DNA of 6,086 nucleotides from an uncultured Eggerthella sp. (GCA_900551155.1 URVA01000088.1:1-6086); one strand, 5' to 3'. Shown: positions 1 to 4,963, counted from the stretch's first letter. Numbers and translations are program-made. The notes: generated by a model from the sequence alone, not told the origin.

Positions 1-302
1 GTGCCGCATCCTTTGCATTTGAAATACAGGGTGGTGTGTCGATTTTCGTAGCGCTTATTGGTAAGACGCCACCATGCCTTTGGCTTCTGCATAAGGTTGC
101 GATACGTTTCCAGCTCACGAGCACGGGCGGCATAATTGCGAGAAAAAATGCGGAAAATGCCAATCACGAAACATATCATCGACAAGAGCGACAATAAATT
201 AGTGTGCAAAAAGAAATTAAGCACTACCAAAGCGCAACCAAAAATCATTATTCCCTGGGTACATTCATCTATACCATAGCGCCCCTGCATCCACTGCGCC
301 AT
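1..302 (-). CDS. Small membrane protein with zinc-ribbon tail, 3' end cut off
   Basis: About 100 codons are visible before the window edge cuts the gene. The N-terminal region carries the motif QGRYGIDE, followed by two hydrophobic stretches near residues 17-34 and 36-54 that look like a membrane hairpin. A charged segment (RNYAARARELETY) follows, and the visible end reads FKCKGCG, the first half of a CxxC zinc knuckle. I recall a family of uncharacterised Firmicutes/Actinobacteria proteins with this plan: a GRYG-D motif, two membrane helices, a basic linker and a C-terminal zinc ribbon. No function is known to me. The start is uncertain. I chose ATG at 300-302, but the frame stays open upstream with GTG at 345-347, GTG at 354-356 and TTG at 360-362, and no candidate has a strong Shine-Dalgarno site. 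The gene lies beyond the ribosomal operon terminator, so it is probably a separate transcription unit. Confidence 0.7.
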   Translation of the reverse strand, partial: MAQWMQGRYGIDECTQGIMIFGCALVVLNFFLHTNLLSLLSMICFVIGIFRIFSRNYAARARELETYRNLMQKPKAWWRLTNKRYENRHTTLYFKCKGCG

Positions 303-466
303 GCGTAATTGCCAAATACCATTTCCTGTACCACTATTACGTGCCACGTACTTCACATCCAATTCGCTAAGAGGTCACATTTTTCAAACCTTATCTTAGG
401 TGGTAAGCGATTATCATTTGGAACTCTCTGGAAAGATTCACAAAAGAGCTACGTTGAATTCGACAG

Positions 467-506
467 AAAAACAAAAAGGGATCGCATCCAACAGATGCGA
501 TCCCTT
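467..506 (-). terminator. Intrinsic terminator of the ribosomal protein operon
   Basis: The arms at 476-488 and 494-506 form a perfect 13-bp stem (AAGGGATCGCATC and its complement) with a 5-nt loop. Read on the minus strand, the stem runs into T5-G-T5. It lies about 30 nt past the rplQ stop codon, which makes it the end of the infA-rplQ transcript. Confidence 0.93.
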
Positions 507-537
507 GAAAGTGTGTACCAAAAGAAGGTAGATAAAA

Positions 538-1098
538 CTATTCAGCCTTCTTTTCTTCAGCCTTTTCCTCAGCAGCTTCTTCAGTTGCTTCCTCGGTTGC
601 CTCTTCTGCAACTTCTTCGGTAGCTTCTTCAGCTTCTTCTGCTTTAGCTTCTTCAGCCTTTTCCTCAGCCTTAGGAGCTTCTTTCTTAGCAGCTGCCTTC
701 TTTTCAGCAGGCTTTTCTGCCTTTTCCTTCTTCTGAACTGGCTCGGTGCAAAGCTCCATAATTACCATAGAAGCATTGTCACCCTTGCGGTTGCCGAGCT
801 TCAGAATGCGGGTGTAGCCACCCTGACGATCAGCGAACTGACCCTGAGCAACCTTTTCGAATACCTCACGTACGAGTTCCTTGTCACCAAGAGCAGCGAT
901 TGCAAGACGACGAGAATGGAGGTCGCCCTTCTTTGCCCAAGTGATGATCTTATCAACATCAGGGCGGATTTCCTTAGCGCGAGCCTCAACCGTCTTGATG
1001 CGGTCGTTGGTGAAAAGCGCACATACCAGGCTCTTCTTCATTGCCTTGGTGTGGCTGGCATCAGTGCCAAGCTTACGCCCCTTCTTGTTATGCCTCAT
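538..1098 (-). CDS. rplQ: 50S ribosomal protein L17 (bL17) with long charged tail
   Basis: L17 is a bacterial large-subunit protein near the exit tunnel. Residues 1-119 are the conserved core, starting MRHNKKGRKLGTDASHTKAM and including the GGYTRILKL segment near residues 93-101. Residues 120-186 form a low-complexity extension, first Lys/Ala-rich (about 122-143), then almost entirely Glu/Ala with some Thr and Lys. The core alone is about the length of a typical L17. Extended acidic or alanine-rich L17 tails are known in Actinobacteria, which supports the taxonomic guess. The start is ATG at 1096-1098 with AGGAG at 1106-1110, seven bases upstream. That Shine-Dalgarno site overlaps the rpoA stop codon (1109-1111), so translational coupling to rpoA is likely. 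The tail is encoded by near-repetitive GAA/GCT codons. The gene is the last in the operon, just before the terminator. Confidence 0.97.
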   Translation of the reverse strand: MRHNKKGRKLGTDASHTKAMKKSLVCALFTNDRIKTVEARAKEIRPDVDKIITWAKKGDLHSRRLAIAALGDKELVREVFEKVAQGQFADRQGGYTRILKLGNRKGDNASMVIMELCTEPVQKKEKAEKPAEKKAAAKKEAPKAEEKAEEAKAEEAEEATEEVAEEATEEATEEAAEEKAEEKKAE

Positions 1099-1108
1099 CT
1101 TTTATCTC

Positions 1109-2059
1109 CTATTGCTTCAAATTGAGGTCCATGGAAATGAGCTTGTCCTTCACTTCCTCAATGGACTTCGCGCCAAAGTTCCTAATGTTAAGCAAGTCGT
1201 TCTCAGAATATTCAACCAACTGACGAACAGAGTGAATACCTGCACGCTTCAAGCAGTTGTAAGAACGAACGGAAAGATCCAAGTCCTCAATCTGCTTGTC
1301 AAGCTCAGCGTTGGTTTCCTGATTTTCAGGAGCGAAGATAGAAACAACTTCTCCGTCTTCGTCTTCTTCGACTTCGTCGAGCATTAAGAATGCGCCCATG
1401 TACTGGTTAATGATATTTGCAGCACCGCAAACAGCTTCCGTTGGGTTGATGGAACCGTCGGTTTCAACTTCCAAAGTAAGCTCATCGTAGTCAGTACGCT
1501 GACCAACACGCGTATCAGAAACGCTCATCGAGCAGCGACGTACTGGCGAGAAGAGTGAATCAACATGAATAATGCCGATTGGATCTTCCGTGCGCTTATT
1601 GCGTTCTGCAGACACATAGCCACGACCAACACCGATGCGAATGGTCATATCAAGCGTGCCGCCATCAGCAACCGTTGCGATTACGTGATCAGGGTTGATC
1701 AAAGTAAATTCCGTAGGAACTTCGAGATCTGCACCCGTCACTGTGCAAGGACCTTCAGCGTGCACATGAGCCGTAGCTTCAGTGATGTCGGAGTTAAGGG
1801 CGCTGAATACCAGGCCCTTAACATTCAAAACGATATCGGTAATGTCCTCGATTACACCTTCAGCAGTGGTGAACTCGTGCTGAACGCCTTCAATCTGAAT
1901 TGCGGTCGCCTTTGCGCCGTCCAAGGACGAGAGCAAAACACGACGCATGCAGTTACCGAGGGTGTAACCGTAGCCACGCTCCAGCGGCTCCACGACGAAT
2001 CGGGCAATTGTGTCATTGACCTCTTCAATCGTTACTGTCGGCCTCATGAACTCTGTCAT
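1109..2059 (-). CDS. rpoA: DNA-directed RNA polymerase subunit alpha
   Basis: The alpha subunit dimerises to nucleate RNA polymerase assembly, and its C-terminal domain contacts UP elements and activators. The 316 residues cover both domains. The N-terminal domain has LGNCMRRVLLSSLDGA (about 35-50), HEFTTAEGVIEDITDIVLN (about 62-80) and the dimer-region segment around residues 185-215. An acidic linker (DEVEEDEDGE) precedes the C-terminal domain, which has VRSYNCLKRAGI and the helix-hairpin-helix-like NIRNFGAKSIEEVK. Arg265 and Asn268, the DNA-contacting residues of E. coli alpha, occur here at the same residue numbers. The start MTEFM at 2057-2059 is preferred because AAGGAGG (2070-2076) lies ten bases upstream. 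The internal Met5 would be too far from it. The length is slightly below the 329 residues of E. coli. It sits between rpsD and rplQ, the usual place. Confidence 0.98.
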   Translation of the reverse strand: MTEFMRPTVTIEEVNDTIARFVVEPLERGYGYTLGNCMRRVLLSSLDGAKATAIQIEGVQHEFTTAEGVIEDITDIVLNVKGLVFSALNSDITEATAHVHAEGPCTVTGADLEVPTEFTLINPDHVIATVADGGTLDMTIRIGVGRGYVSAERNKRTEDPIGIIHVDSLFSPVRRCSMSVSDTRVGQRTDYDELTLEVETDGSINPTEAVCGAANIINQYMGAFLMLDEVEEDEDGEVVSIFAPENQETNAELDKQIEDLDLSVRSYNCLKRAGIHSVRQLVEYSENDLLNIRNFGAKSIEEVKDKLISMDLNLKQ

Positions 2060-2096
2060 ATTGAATAAGCCTCCTTAATAAACCGCAGTGCGTACG

Positions 2097-2693
2097 TTAC
2101 TTAGAATAGAGCTCGACGATAAGCTGTTCGTTGATATCCAAATCAATCTGATCACGCTCAGGAAGAGTCAAAACGCTACCCTGAAGCTTTTCGATGTCTA
2201 CCTCGAGCCAAGCAGGAACCTGAACACCTTCGTTAGATACGAGAGCGCTCTTGATTACGAGAAGTTCCTTAGCCTTAGGAGCAACAGAAACGAGATCGCC
2301 TGGACGTACGCGGAAAGATGGAATATCTACGCGACGGCCGTTTACGTGAATGTGACCGTGGGTCACAATCTGGCGAGCCTCTTTACGAGTCTTAGCAAAG
2401 CCAAGACGGAAAACTACATTGTCGAGGCGAGATTCAAGGATCTGCATAAGGTTATCACCGGTAACACCAGGCATAGCCTTTGCACGCTTGAAGTAGCCAC
2501 GGAACTGCTTTTCGAGAACGCCATAAACAAACTTTGCCTTCTGCTTCTCGCGCAGCTGCATACCATATTCAGATTCCTTGCGACGACGCTTAGGCTGACG
2601 GTTGGATTCCTTCTTGCTGCTGTAACCAAGAACAGCAGGGTCCAGACCGAGCTGACGACAACGCTTGAGAACCGGAGTCCTGTTAATTGCCAT
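2097..2693 (-). CDS. rpsD: 30S ribosomal protein S4 (uS4)
   Basis: S4 is a primary 16S rRNA binder that initiates small-subunit assembly and helps maintain decoding accuracy. In several bacteria it also represses its own operon by binding the mRNA. The 198 residues show the N-terminal S4 domain (AINRTPVLKRCRQLGLDPAV) and the S4 RNA-binding fold from about residue 88 (ESRLDNVVFRLGFAKTRKEA, then HGHIHVNGRRVDIPSFRVRP). Only one cysteine is present near the N-terminus, so this is the form lacking the four-cysteine zinc site. The start is ATG at 2691-2693 with AAAGGAT at 2703-2709. It lies 37 bp before rpoA and 19 bp after rpsK. I saw no recognisable S4-binding pseudoknot in the short leaders. Confidence 0.98.
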   Translation of the reverse strand: MAINRTPVLKRCRQLGLDPAVLGYSSKKESNRQPKRRRKESEYGMQLREKQKAKFVYGVLEKQFRGYFKRAKAMPGVTGDNLMQILESRLDNVVFRLGFAKTRKEARQIVTHGHIHVNGRRVDIPSFRVRPGDLVSVAPKAKELLVIKSALVSNEGVQVPAWLEVDIEKLQGSVLTLPERDQIDLDINEQLIVELYSK

Positions 2694-2712
2694 AATGTAT
2701 CGATCCTTTCAG

Positions 2713-3111
2713 TTAGACGCGACGACGCTTGCGCTGACGGCAACCGTTGTGCGGAATAGGGGTGCAATCCTGGATGCTTGCTACTTCAAGGCCTGCTGCT
2801 TGAAGGGAGCGGATAGCGGTCTCGCGACCAGAACCTGGGCCCTTCACGAATACAGAAACCTTCTTCAAGCCATGCTCCATAGCGGTCTTAGCTGCTGCTT
2901 CAGCTGCCATCTGAGCTGCAAATGGCGTGGACTTACGAGAGCCCTTGAAGCCTACGGTACCAGCAGACTGCCAGGAAATTACATTGCCCTGAGGATCCGT
3001 AATGGAAACGATCGTGTTATTGAAAGTGGATTTGATGTGCGCAGCGCCAACAGCAATGTTCTTACGCTCAGAACGCTTGATGCGGGTGCGGACGTTTTTC
3101 TTAGCTGCCAC
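2713..3111 (-). CDS. rpsK: 30S ribosomal protein S11 (uS11)
   Basis: S11 is part of the small-subunit platform and lines the mRNA exit region. The 132-residue length is normal. Family signatures include HIKSTFNNTIVSITD (about 25-39), FKGSRKSTPFAAQMAAE, VKGPGSGRETAIRSLQ and the C-terminal PHNGCR followed by a basic end. The tail reads CRQRKRRRV, where E. coli has CRPPKKRRV, so a Pro-Pro pair is replaced by Gln-Arg. Translation starts at GTG (3109-3111), with GAGGTG at 3118-3123 six bases upstream. That site overlaps the rpsM stop codon, and the intergenic gap is only 11 bp, which suggests coupling. Confidence 0.98.
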   Translation of the reverse strand: MAAKKNVRTRIKRSERKNIAVGAAHIKSTFNNTIVSITDPQGNVISWQSAGTVGFKGSRKSTPFAAQMAAEAAAKTAMEHGLKKVSVFVKGPGSGRETAIRSLQAAGLEVASIQDCTPIPHNGCRQRKRRRV

Positions 3112-3122
3112 TAGTTACACCT

Positions 3123-3491
3123 CTACTTCTTCTTGCCGCCGATTTGCTTACGAGGACCCTTGCGGGTACGCGCGTTCGTGTGCGTGCGCTGTCCGCGAAC
3201 GGGCAGGCCGCGACGATGGCGCAGGCCACGATAGCAACCGATCTCCATGAGGCGCTTAATATTCTGAGAAACTTCGCGATGGAGGTCACCCTCAGTGGTG
3301 AGGTGCTCCTGGATGTAGTCACGAAGCTTGGAAAGTTCATCTTCAGTCAGATCGTTAACGCGCGTGTCTGGGTTAATACCAGTTTCAGCGAGGATCTTCT
3401 TGGAGGTGGTTAGGCCAATGCCATAAATGTAGGTCAAGCCGACTTCAATGCGCTTGTCGCGAGGAAGGTCGACACCAACGAGACGTGCCAT
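3123..3491 (-). CDS. rpsM: 30S ribosomal protein S13 (uS13)
   Basis: S13 sits in the head of the small subunit and forms intersubunit bridges to L5 and 23S rRNA. The protein has 122 residues, a normal length. It begins ARLVGVDLPRDKRIEVGLTY, continues with the helix-two-turn-helix segment IYGIGLTTSKKILAETGI, and ends in the classic basic tail containing GLPVRGQRTHTNARTRKGP and a poly-lysine end. The start is ATG at 3489-3491, preceded by an AAAGGGAA-type Shine-Dalgarno at about 3499-3507. The gene follows rpmJ by 19 bp. Confidence 0.98.
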   Translation of the reverse strand: MARLVGVDLPRDKRIEVGLTYIYGIGLTTSKKILAETGINPDTRVNDLTEDELSKLRDYIQEHLTTEGDLHREVSQNIKRLMEIGCYRGLRHRRGLPVRGQRTHTNARTRKGPRKQIGGKKK

Positions 3492-3510
3492 GAAATAATT
3501 CCCTTTCTCT

Positions 3511-3624
3511 TTAACCCTGACGCTGCTTATGACGAGGATTCTCGCAAATTACAAGAACCTTGCCATGACGTCGGATAATCTTGCACTTGTCGCACATTTT
3601 CTTGACCGAAGGACGTACCTTCAT
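3511..3624 (-). CDS. rpmJ: 50S ribosomal protein L36 (bL36), zinc-binding form
   Basis: This 37-residue gene encodes L36, the smallest bacterial ribosomal protein, which binds 23S rRNA in the large subunit. The protein begins MKVRPSVKKMCDKCKIIRRH and ends NPRHKQRQG. Cys11, Cys14, Cys27 and His32 form the complete CCCH zinc-binding set, so this is the zinc-containing paralogue type and not the zinc-independent one. The start is ATG at 3622-3624, with AAGGA at 3633-3637 eight bases upstream. It lies between infA and rpsM as in many bacteria. The gap to infA (197 bp) is much larger than the other gaps in the operon. Confidence 0.97.
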   Translation of the reverse strand: MKVRPSVKKMCDKCKIIRRHGKVLVICENPRHKQRQG

Positions 3625-3712
3625 AATTCAATTCCTTTCGGTAAATGCGTTCTTTCTTTATCTACCACGCCCAGCCGCAGGCGATGATTTGTAAAGCTTA
3701 CTTCCAACAATA

Positions 3713-3777
3713 ATGTGCAATGTGCACCATGCATCGCTAAGCAGATAATGCTCAGTAAAACACTGTGCATTTGCACA
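3713..3777. promoter_or_regulatory. Cluster of TGTGCA motifs between infA and rpmJ
   Basis: TGTGCA occurs at 3714-3719, 3721-3726 and 3764-3769, and its complement TGCACA at 3772-3777. The first two form a direct 7-bp repeat (ATGTGCA twice), and the last two form a 14-bp dyad (TGTGCA-TT-TGCACA). Four copies in 65 bp is more than expected by chance, so this may be a protein-binding site or an RNA structure in the long infA-rpmJ leader. I could not find a convincing -10/-35 pair next to it. The function is inferred. Confidence 0.3.
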
Positions 3778-3788
3778 CAAAATCACCA

Positions 3789-3806
3789 CATTTCGACCCC
3801 GAAATG
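3789..3806 (-). terminator. Hairpin just downstream of infA, possible weak attenuator
   Basis: A perfect 7-bp stem (CATTTCG/CGAAATG) with a 4-nt loop lies 15 bp after the infA stop. On the minus strand only a short TTTT tract follows, a few bases from the stem. It is at best a leaky terminator or processing hairpin that could set infA expression apart from the downstream ribosomal genes. Confidence 0.3.
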
Positions 3807-3821
3807 CAGTGAAAACGTCGC

Positions 3822-4040
3822 TTATTTATAACGATAGGTAATACGACCGCGGTCCAAGTCATACACTGAAAGTTCAACTTGAACCTTATCCCCTGGAAGA
3901 ATCTTGATATAGTGCATACGCATCTTTCCAGAGATATGGGCCAATATCTTGTGCCCATTTTCAAGTTCTACCCTAAACATTGCGTTTGGGAGAGCTTCAA
4001 GAACTGTTCCTTCTAATTCAATTGCATCTTCTTTTGCCAC
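3822..4040 (-). CDS. infA: Translation initiation factor IF-1
   Basis: IF-1 is a single OB-fold (S1-like) protein that binds the ribosomal A site during initiation and assists IF-2 and IF-3. The 72-residue protein has the standard length and sequence: AKEDAIELEGTVLEALPNAM, then FRVELENGHKILAHISGKMR, ending ELSVYDLDRGRITYRYK. The frame remains open upstream to 4133. However, GTG at 4038-4040 matches the family N-terminus exactly and has AAGGAG (4046-4051) five bases upstream, so it is the start. This is the first gene of the operon in the window. The genes that commonly precede infA elsewhere (adk, map) are not present upstream. Confidence 0.97.
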   Translation of the reverse strand: MAKEDAIELEGTVLEALPNAMFRVELENGHKILAHISGKMRMHYIKILPGDKVQVELSVYDLDRGRITYRYK

Positions 4041-4083
4041 AATTGCTCCTTCAGGCAAATAAGTAGACGAGCGACAAATGGGT

Positions 4084-4113
4084 ATGTTACCAAAAATTCG
4101 GTCCCTTGTGCAA
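4084..4113 (-). promoter_or_regulatory. Candidate promoter of the infA operon
   Basis: On the minus strand TTGCAC (4108-4113) and TAACAT (4084-4089) are separated by 18 bp. Both are partial matches to a sigma-70-type promoter. Transcription would start near 4077, giving a leader of about 37 nt before the infA GTG. No better promoter lies between the upstream terminator at 4560 and infA. Confidence 0.4.
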
Positions 4114-4154
4114 GTTTGATATTTTCTACACACGGCACGTTCATCATGTTAGCT

Positions 4155-4274
4155 CCAGTCAATTTTCTATCTCGCGTGCCTGCTAATATCTTATCTCGCT
4201 TACCAGTTAATTTCCTATTTCGCACACCAGTAAATTTCCTGCCTCGCGTAGCAGTTAATTTCCTATCCGTATTG
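4155..4274. repeat. Five imperfect 24-bp tandem repeats
   Basis: Units begin at 4155, 4179, 4203, 4227 and 4251. A typical unit on the plus strand runs CCAGTTAATTTCCTATCTCG plus four variable bases. The last unit is degraded at its end. Because 24 is a multiple of three, both strands carry an open frame with an 8-residue periodicity: P-V-N-F-L-S-R-x on plus, and D-R-K-L-T-G-x-R on minus. The array sits just upstream of the infA promoter. It looks like an intergenic minisatellite and is not a CRISPR, since there are no unique spacers. The function is unknown. Confidence 0.85.
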
Positions 4275-4290
4275 ATGCGCTGCATTTTTT

Positions 4291-4407
4291 TTAAAATTCG
4301 CGCCAACAATTGGACAATATTTCCCGTAATGCAGGTCGTTTTAAATTGCCTATCAATTCGTACGCCACCAACACTACAACAATAGTAACGAACCAAGCTA
4401 TTTCCAT
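4291..4407 (-). CDS. Possible 38-residue single-pass membrane peptide
   Basis: A short frame runs from ATG (4405-4407) to TAA (4291-4293). The product begins MEIAWFVTIVVVLVAYELIG, one strongly hydrophobic helix, followed by a charged tail (NLKRPALREILSNCWREF). This plan resembles small membrane peptides, including type I toxin peptides, but I recognise no family. Against it: no Shine-Dalgarno site is seen, there is no convincing promoter, and AT-rich intergenic DNA can produce such frames by chance. In its favour: the start codon lies in the loop of a perfect 14-bp inverted repeat (4324-4337 and 4423-4436), which could control translation. Confidence 0.2.
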   Translation of the reverse strand: MEIAWFVTIVVVLVAYELIGNLKRPALREILSNCWREF

Positions 4408-4436
4408 CTCAATGAACTAAAAGACCTGCATTACGG
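4324..4436. repeat. Perfect 14-bp inverted repeat, 85-bp spacer
   Basis: CCGTAATGCAGGTC at 4324-4337 is matched by its exact reverse complement at 4423-4436. The A/T-rich bases just inside each arm (GTTTTA and TAAAA) nearly extend the pairing. The spacer holds the start and membrane-helix codons of the possible 38-residue peptide. It could be an RNA stem, or the ends of a small decayed element. No flanking target duplication was seen. Confidence 0.8.
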
Positions 4437-4524
4437 AGATTTTCGTCCAAAAGTTCTCGCCTAGAAAAGAAAAGTTCAGGATTACTGGTCAAATTTCATC
4501 ATCAATCACGATGGCTGATGATTC

Positions 4525-4621
4525 AAGTTGTGCACTGTGAGGAAATCTCTCCTGAAAGTAAAAAACCACCGATTCGGTTTCGGTGGTTGAAAGTTTAAGT
4601 GGTGCGCCGTGAGGGAATCCC
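4525..4621. repeat. Degenerate direct repeat, period 72 bp
   Basis: 4525-4549 and 4597-4621 match at 20 of 25 positions, sharing the pattern AAGT-GTGC-C-GTGAGG-AATC. The second copy is the left edge of the structured element at 4604-4741. The first copy is not followed by the same hairpins, so it may be a decayed remnant or partial duplication of that element's edge. The terminator at 4560-4588 lies between the copies. Confidence 0.6.
4560..4588 (-). terminator. Intrinsic terminator between the structured element and infA
   Basis: Arms AACCACCGA (4564-4572) and TCGGTGGTT (4580-4588) form a 9-bp stem with a 7-nt loop. On the minus strand the stem ends in a run of six T (4560-4565). No confident gene ends just upstream of it. 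What it terminates is therefore unclear: either readthrough from the tRNA unit, or a transcript of the 4604-4741 element. Confidence 0.8.
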
Positions 4622-4741
4622 GCGTTCGTGAAACGAACGCTCAATCCCTTGGCGCAAGCGCCTGCGGGCGAATTCCTAAAAACAGTCCACTGGACTGTTT
4701 TCTTAACGGAATTCCACCTCAACGGTTCGATTCCCGTCGCC
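4604..4741. repeat. Palindrome-rich structured element of unknown type
   Basis: Two long hairpins stand side by side. The first pairs GCGCC (4604-4608) with GGCGC (4651-4655), AGGGA (4612-4616) with TCCCT (4645-4649), and GCGTTCGT (4622-4629) with ACGAACGC (4633-4640). The second pairs GAATTCC (4670-4676) with GGAATTC (4708-4714), and AAAACAGTCC (4679-4688) with GGACTGTTTT (4692-4701). GGCGA at 4667-4671 can alternatively pair with TCGCC at 4737-4741, closing a 75-nt tRNA-sized fold. Both outer ends resemble tRNA 3' ends: GGTTCGATTCCCGTCGCC on plus, and CCCTCACGGCGCACCA on minus. A frame of 77 codons crosses it on the minus strand but looks incidental. It could be a REP/MITE-like dispersed repeat or a structured RNA. 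Confidence 0.6.
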
Positions 4742-4828
4742 TTAATTACGACCCGCTAAAACAAAAAAACGGCAATGATAGTCAACCATTGCCGTACGAT
4801 TTCTGGAGCGGGCGACGGGAATCGAACC
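4724..4828. repeat. 18-bp inverted copy of the tRNA-Gly T-arm
   Basis: GGTTCGATTCCCGTCGCC at 4724-4741 is the exact reverse complement of 4811-4828, which is the T-loop, T-stem and part of the acceptor stem of the tRNA-Gly(CCC) gene. The tRNA terminator lies between the two copies. The plus-strand copy has no encoded CCA and no full cloverleaf around it, so it is a tRNA fragment or mimic, not a second tRNA gene. Confidence 0.8.
4763..4795 (-). terminator. Intrinsic terminator of the tRNA-Gly unit
   Basis: ACGGCAATG (4769-4777) pairs with CATTGCCGT (4787-4795), giving a 9-bp stem and 9-nt loop. On the minus strand it is followed by a run of T's (4763-4769). It begins about nine bases after the encoded CCA. 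It probably also ends transcripts from the alcohol dehydrogenase gene, since no hairpin is seen between that gene and the tRNA. Confidence 0.9.
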
Positions 4829-4878
4829 CGCGTCACAAGCTTGGGAAGCTTGGGTAATAACCATTATACGACGCCCGC
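4804..4878 (-). tRNA. tRNA-Gly, anticodon CCC
   Basis: The minus strand folds into a complete cloverleaf. The acceptor stem is GCGGGCG with CGCCCGC and discriminator U. The D-arm is GTATAATGGTTATTAC with a short three-pair stem. The anticodon stem is CAAGC/GCTTG around the loop TTCCCAA. The T-arm has the loop TTCGATT. The loop gives anticodon CCC, reading GGG codons. The CCA end is encoded in the DNA at 4804-4806. The mature body is 72 nt (4807-4878). It closely resembles the E. coli CCC-type glycine tRNA in the acceptor and anticodon regions. Confidence 0.96.
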
Positions 4879-4912
4879 ATATGAGTAAAACGCATCTTGA
4901 AATGCAGCTAGC

Positions 4913-4941
4913 AGTATAGCGCAGGATAATCGGATGCACAA
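4913..4941 (-). promoter_or_regulatory. Promoter of the tRNA-Gly gene
   Basis: TTGTGC (4936-4941) and TATACT (4913-4918) lie 17 bp apart on the minus strand. The -10 box is a five-of-six match to TATAAT. Transcription would begin near 4906, giving a leader of about 27 nt to be trimmed before the tRNA 5' end. The promoter lies directly after the alcohol dehydrogenase stop codon. Confidence 0.7.
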
Positions 4942-4963
4942 AAAGCAACGATAAATCCCTATA

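Noticed and set aside
410..415. GATAAT as a -10 box for the truncated membrane protein gene
   Set aside because: No acceptable -35 hexamer lies 16-19 bp upstream.
881..1387. 168-codon plus-strand frame opposite rplQ and rpoA
   Set aside because: It is antisense to two confidently identified genes and shows no family features.
2088..2759. 223-codon plus-strand frame opposite rpsD
   Set aside because: It is antisense to rpsD and the rpsK end. Its length follows from the codon bias of the real gene.
4155..4274. CRISPR array
   Set aside because: The 24-bp units are directly adjacent without unique spacers, and no cas genes are present.
4116..4385. 89-codon plus-strand frame with PVNFLSR repeats
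   Set aside because: No ribosome site or promoter was seen, and the periodicity follows from the DNA repeat. It is kept only as part of the repeat finding.
4013..4396. 127-codon minus-strand frame containing the DRKLTGxR repeats, as a gene before infA
   Set aside because: It overlaps the infA start and its likely promoter, has no Shine-Dalgarno site, and the opposite strand is equally open because of the 24-bp repeat. A repeat-driven accidental frame is more likely.
4489..4722. 77-codon minus-strand frame across the structured element
   Set aside because: The frame is built from hairpin arms and a terminator stem, with no Shine-Dalgarno site and no recognisable domain.
4667..4741. A second, plus-strand tRNA gene
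   Set aside because: The size and T-arm-like end fit, but the central hairpin has a 10-bp stem with a 3-nt loop in place of an anticodon arm, no proper D-arm is present, and the acceptor pairing is only five base pairs.
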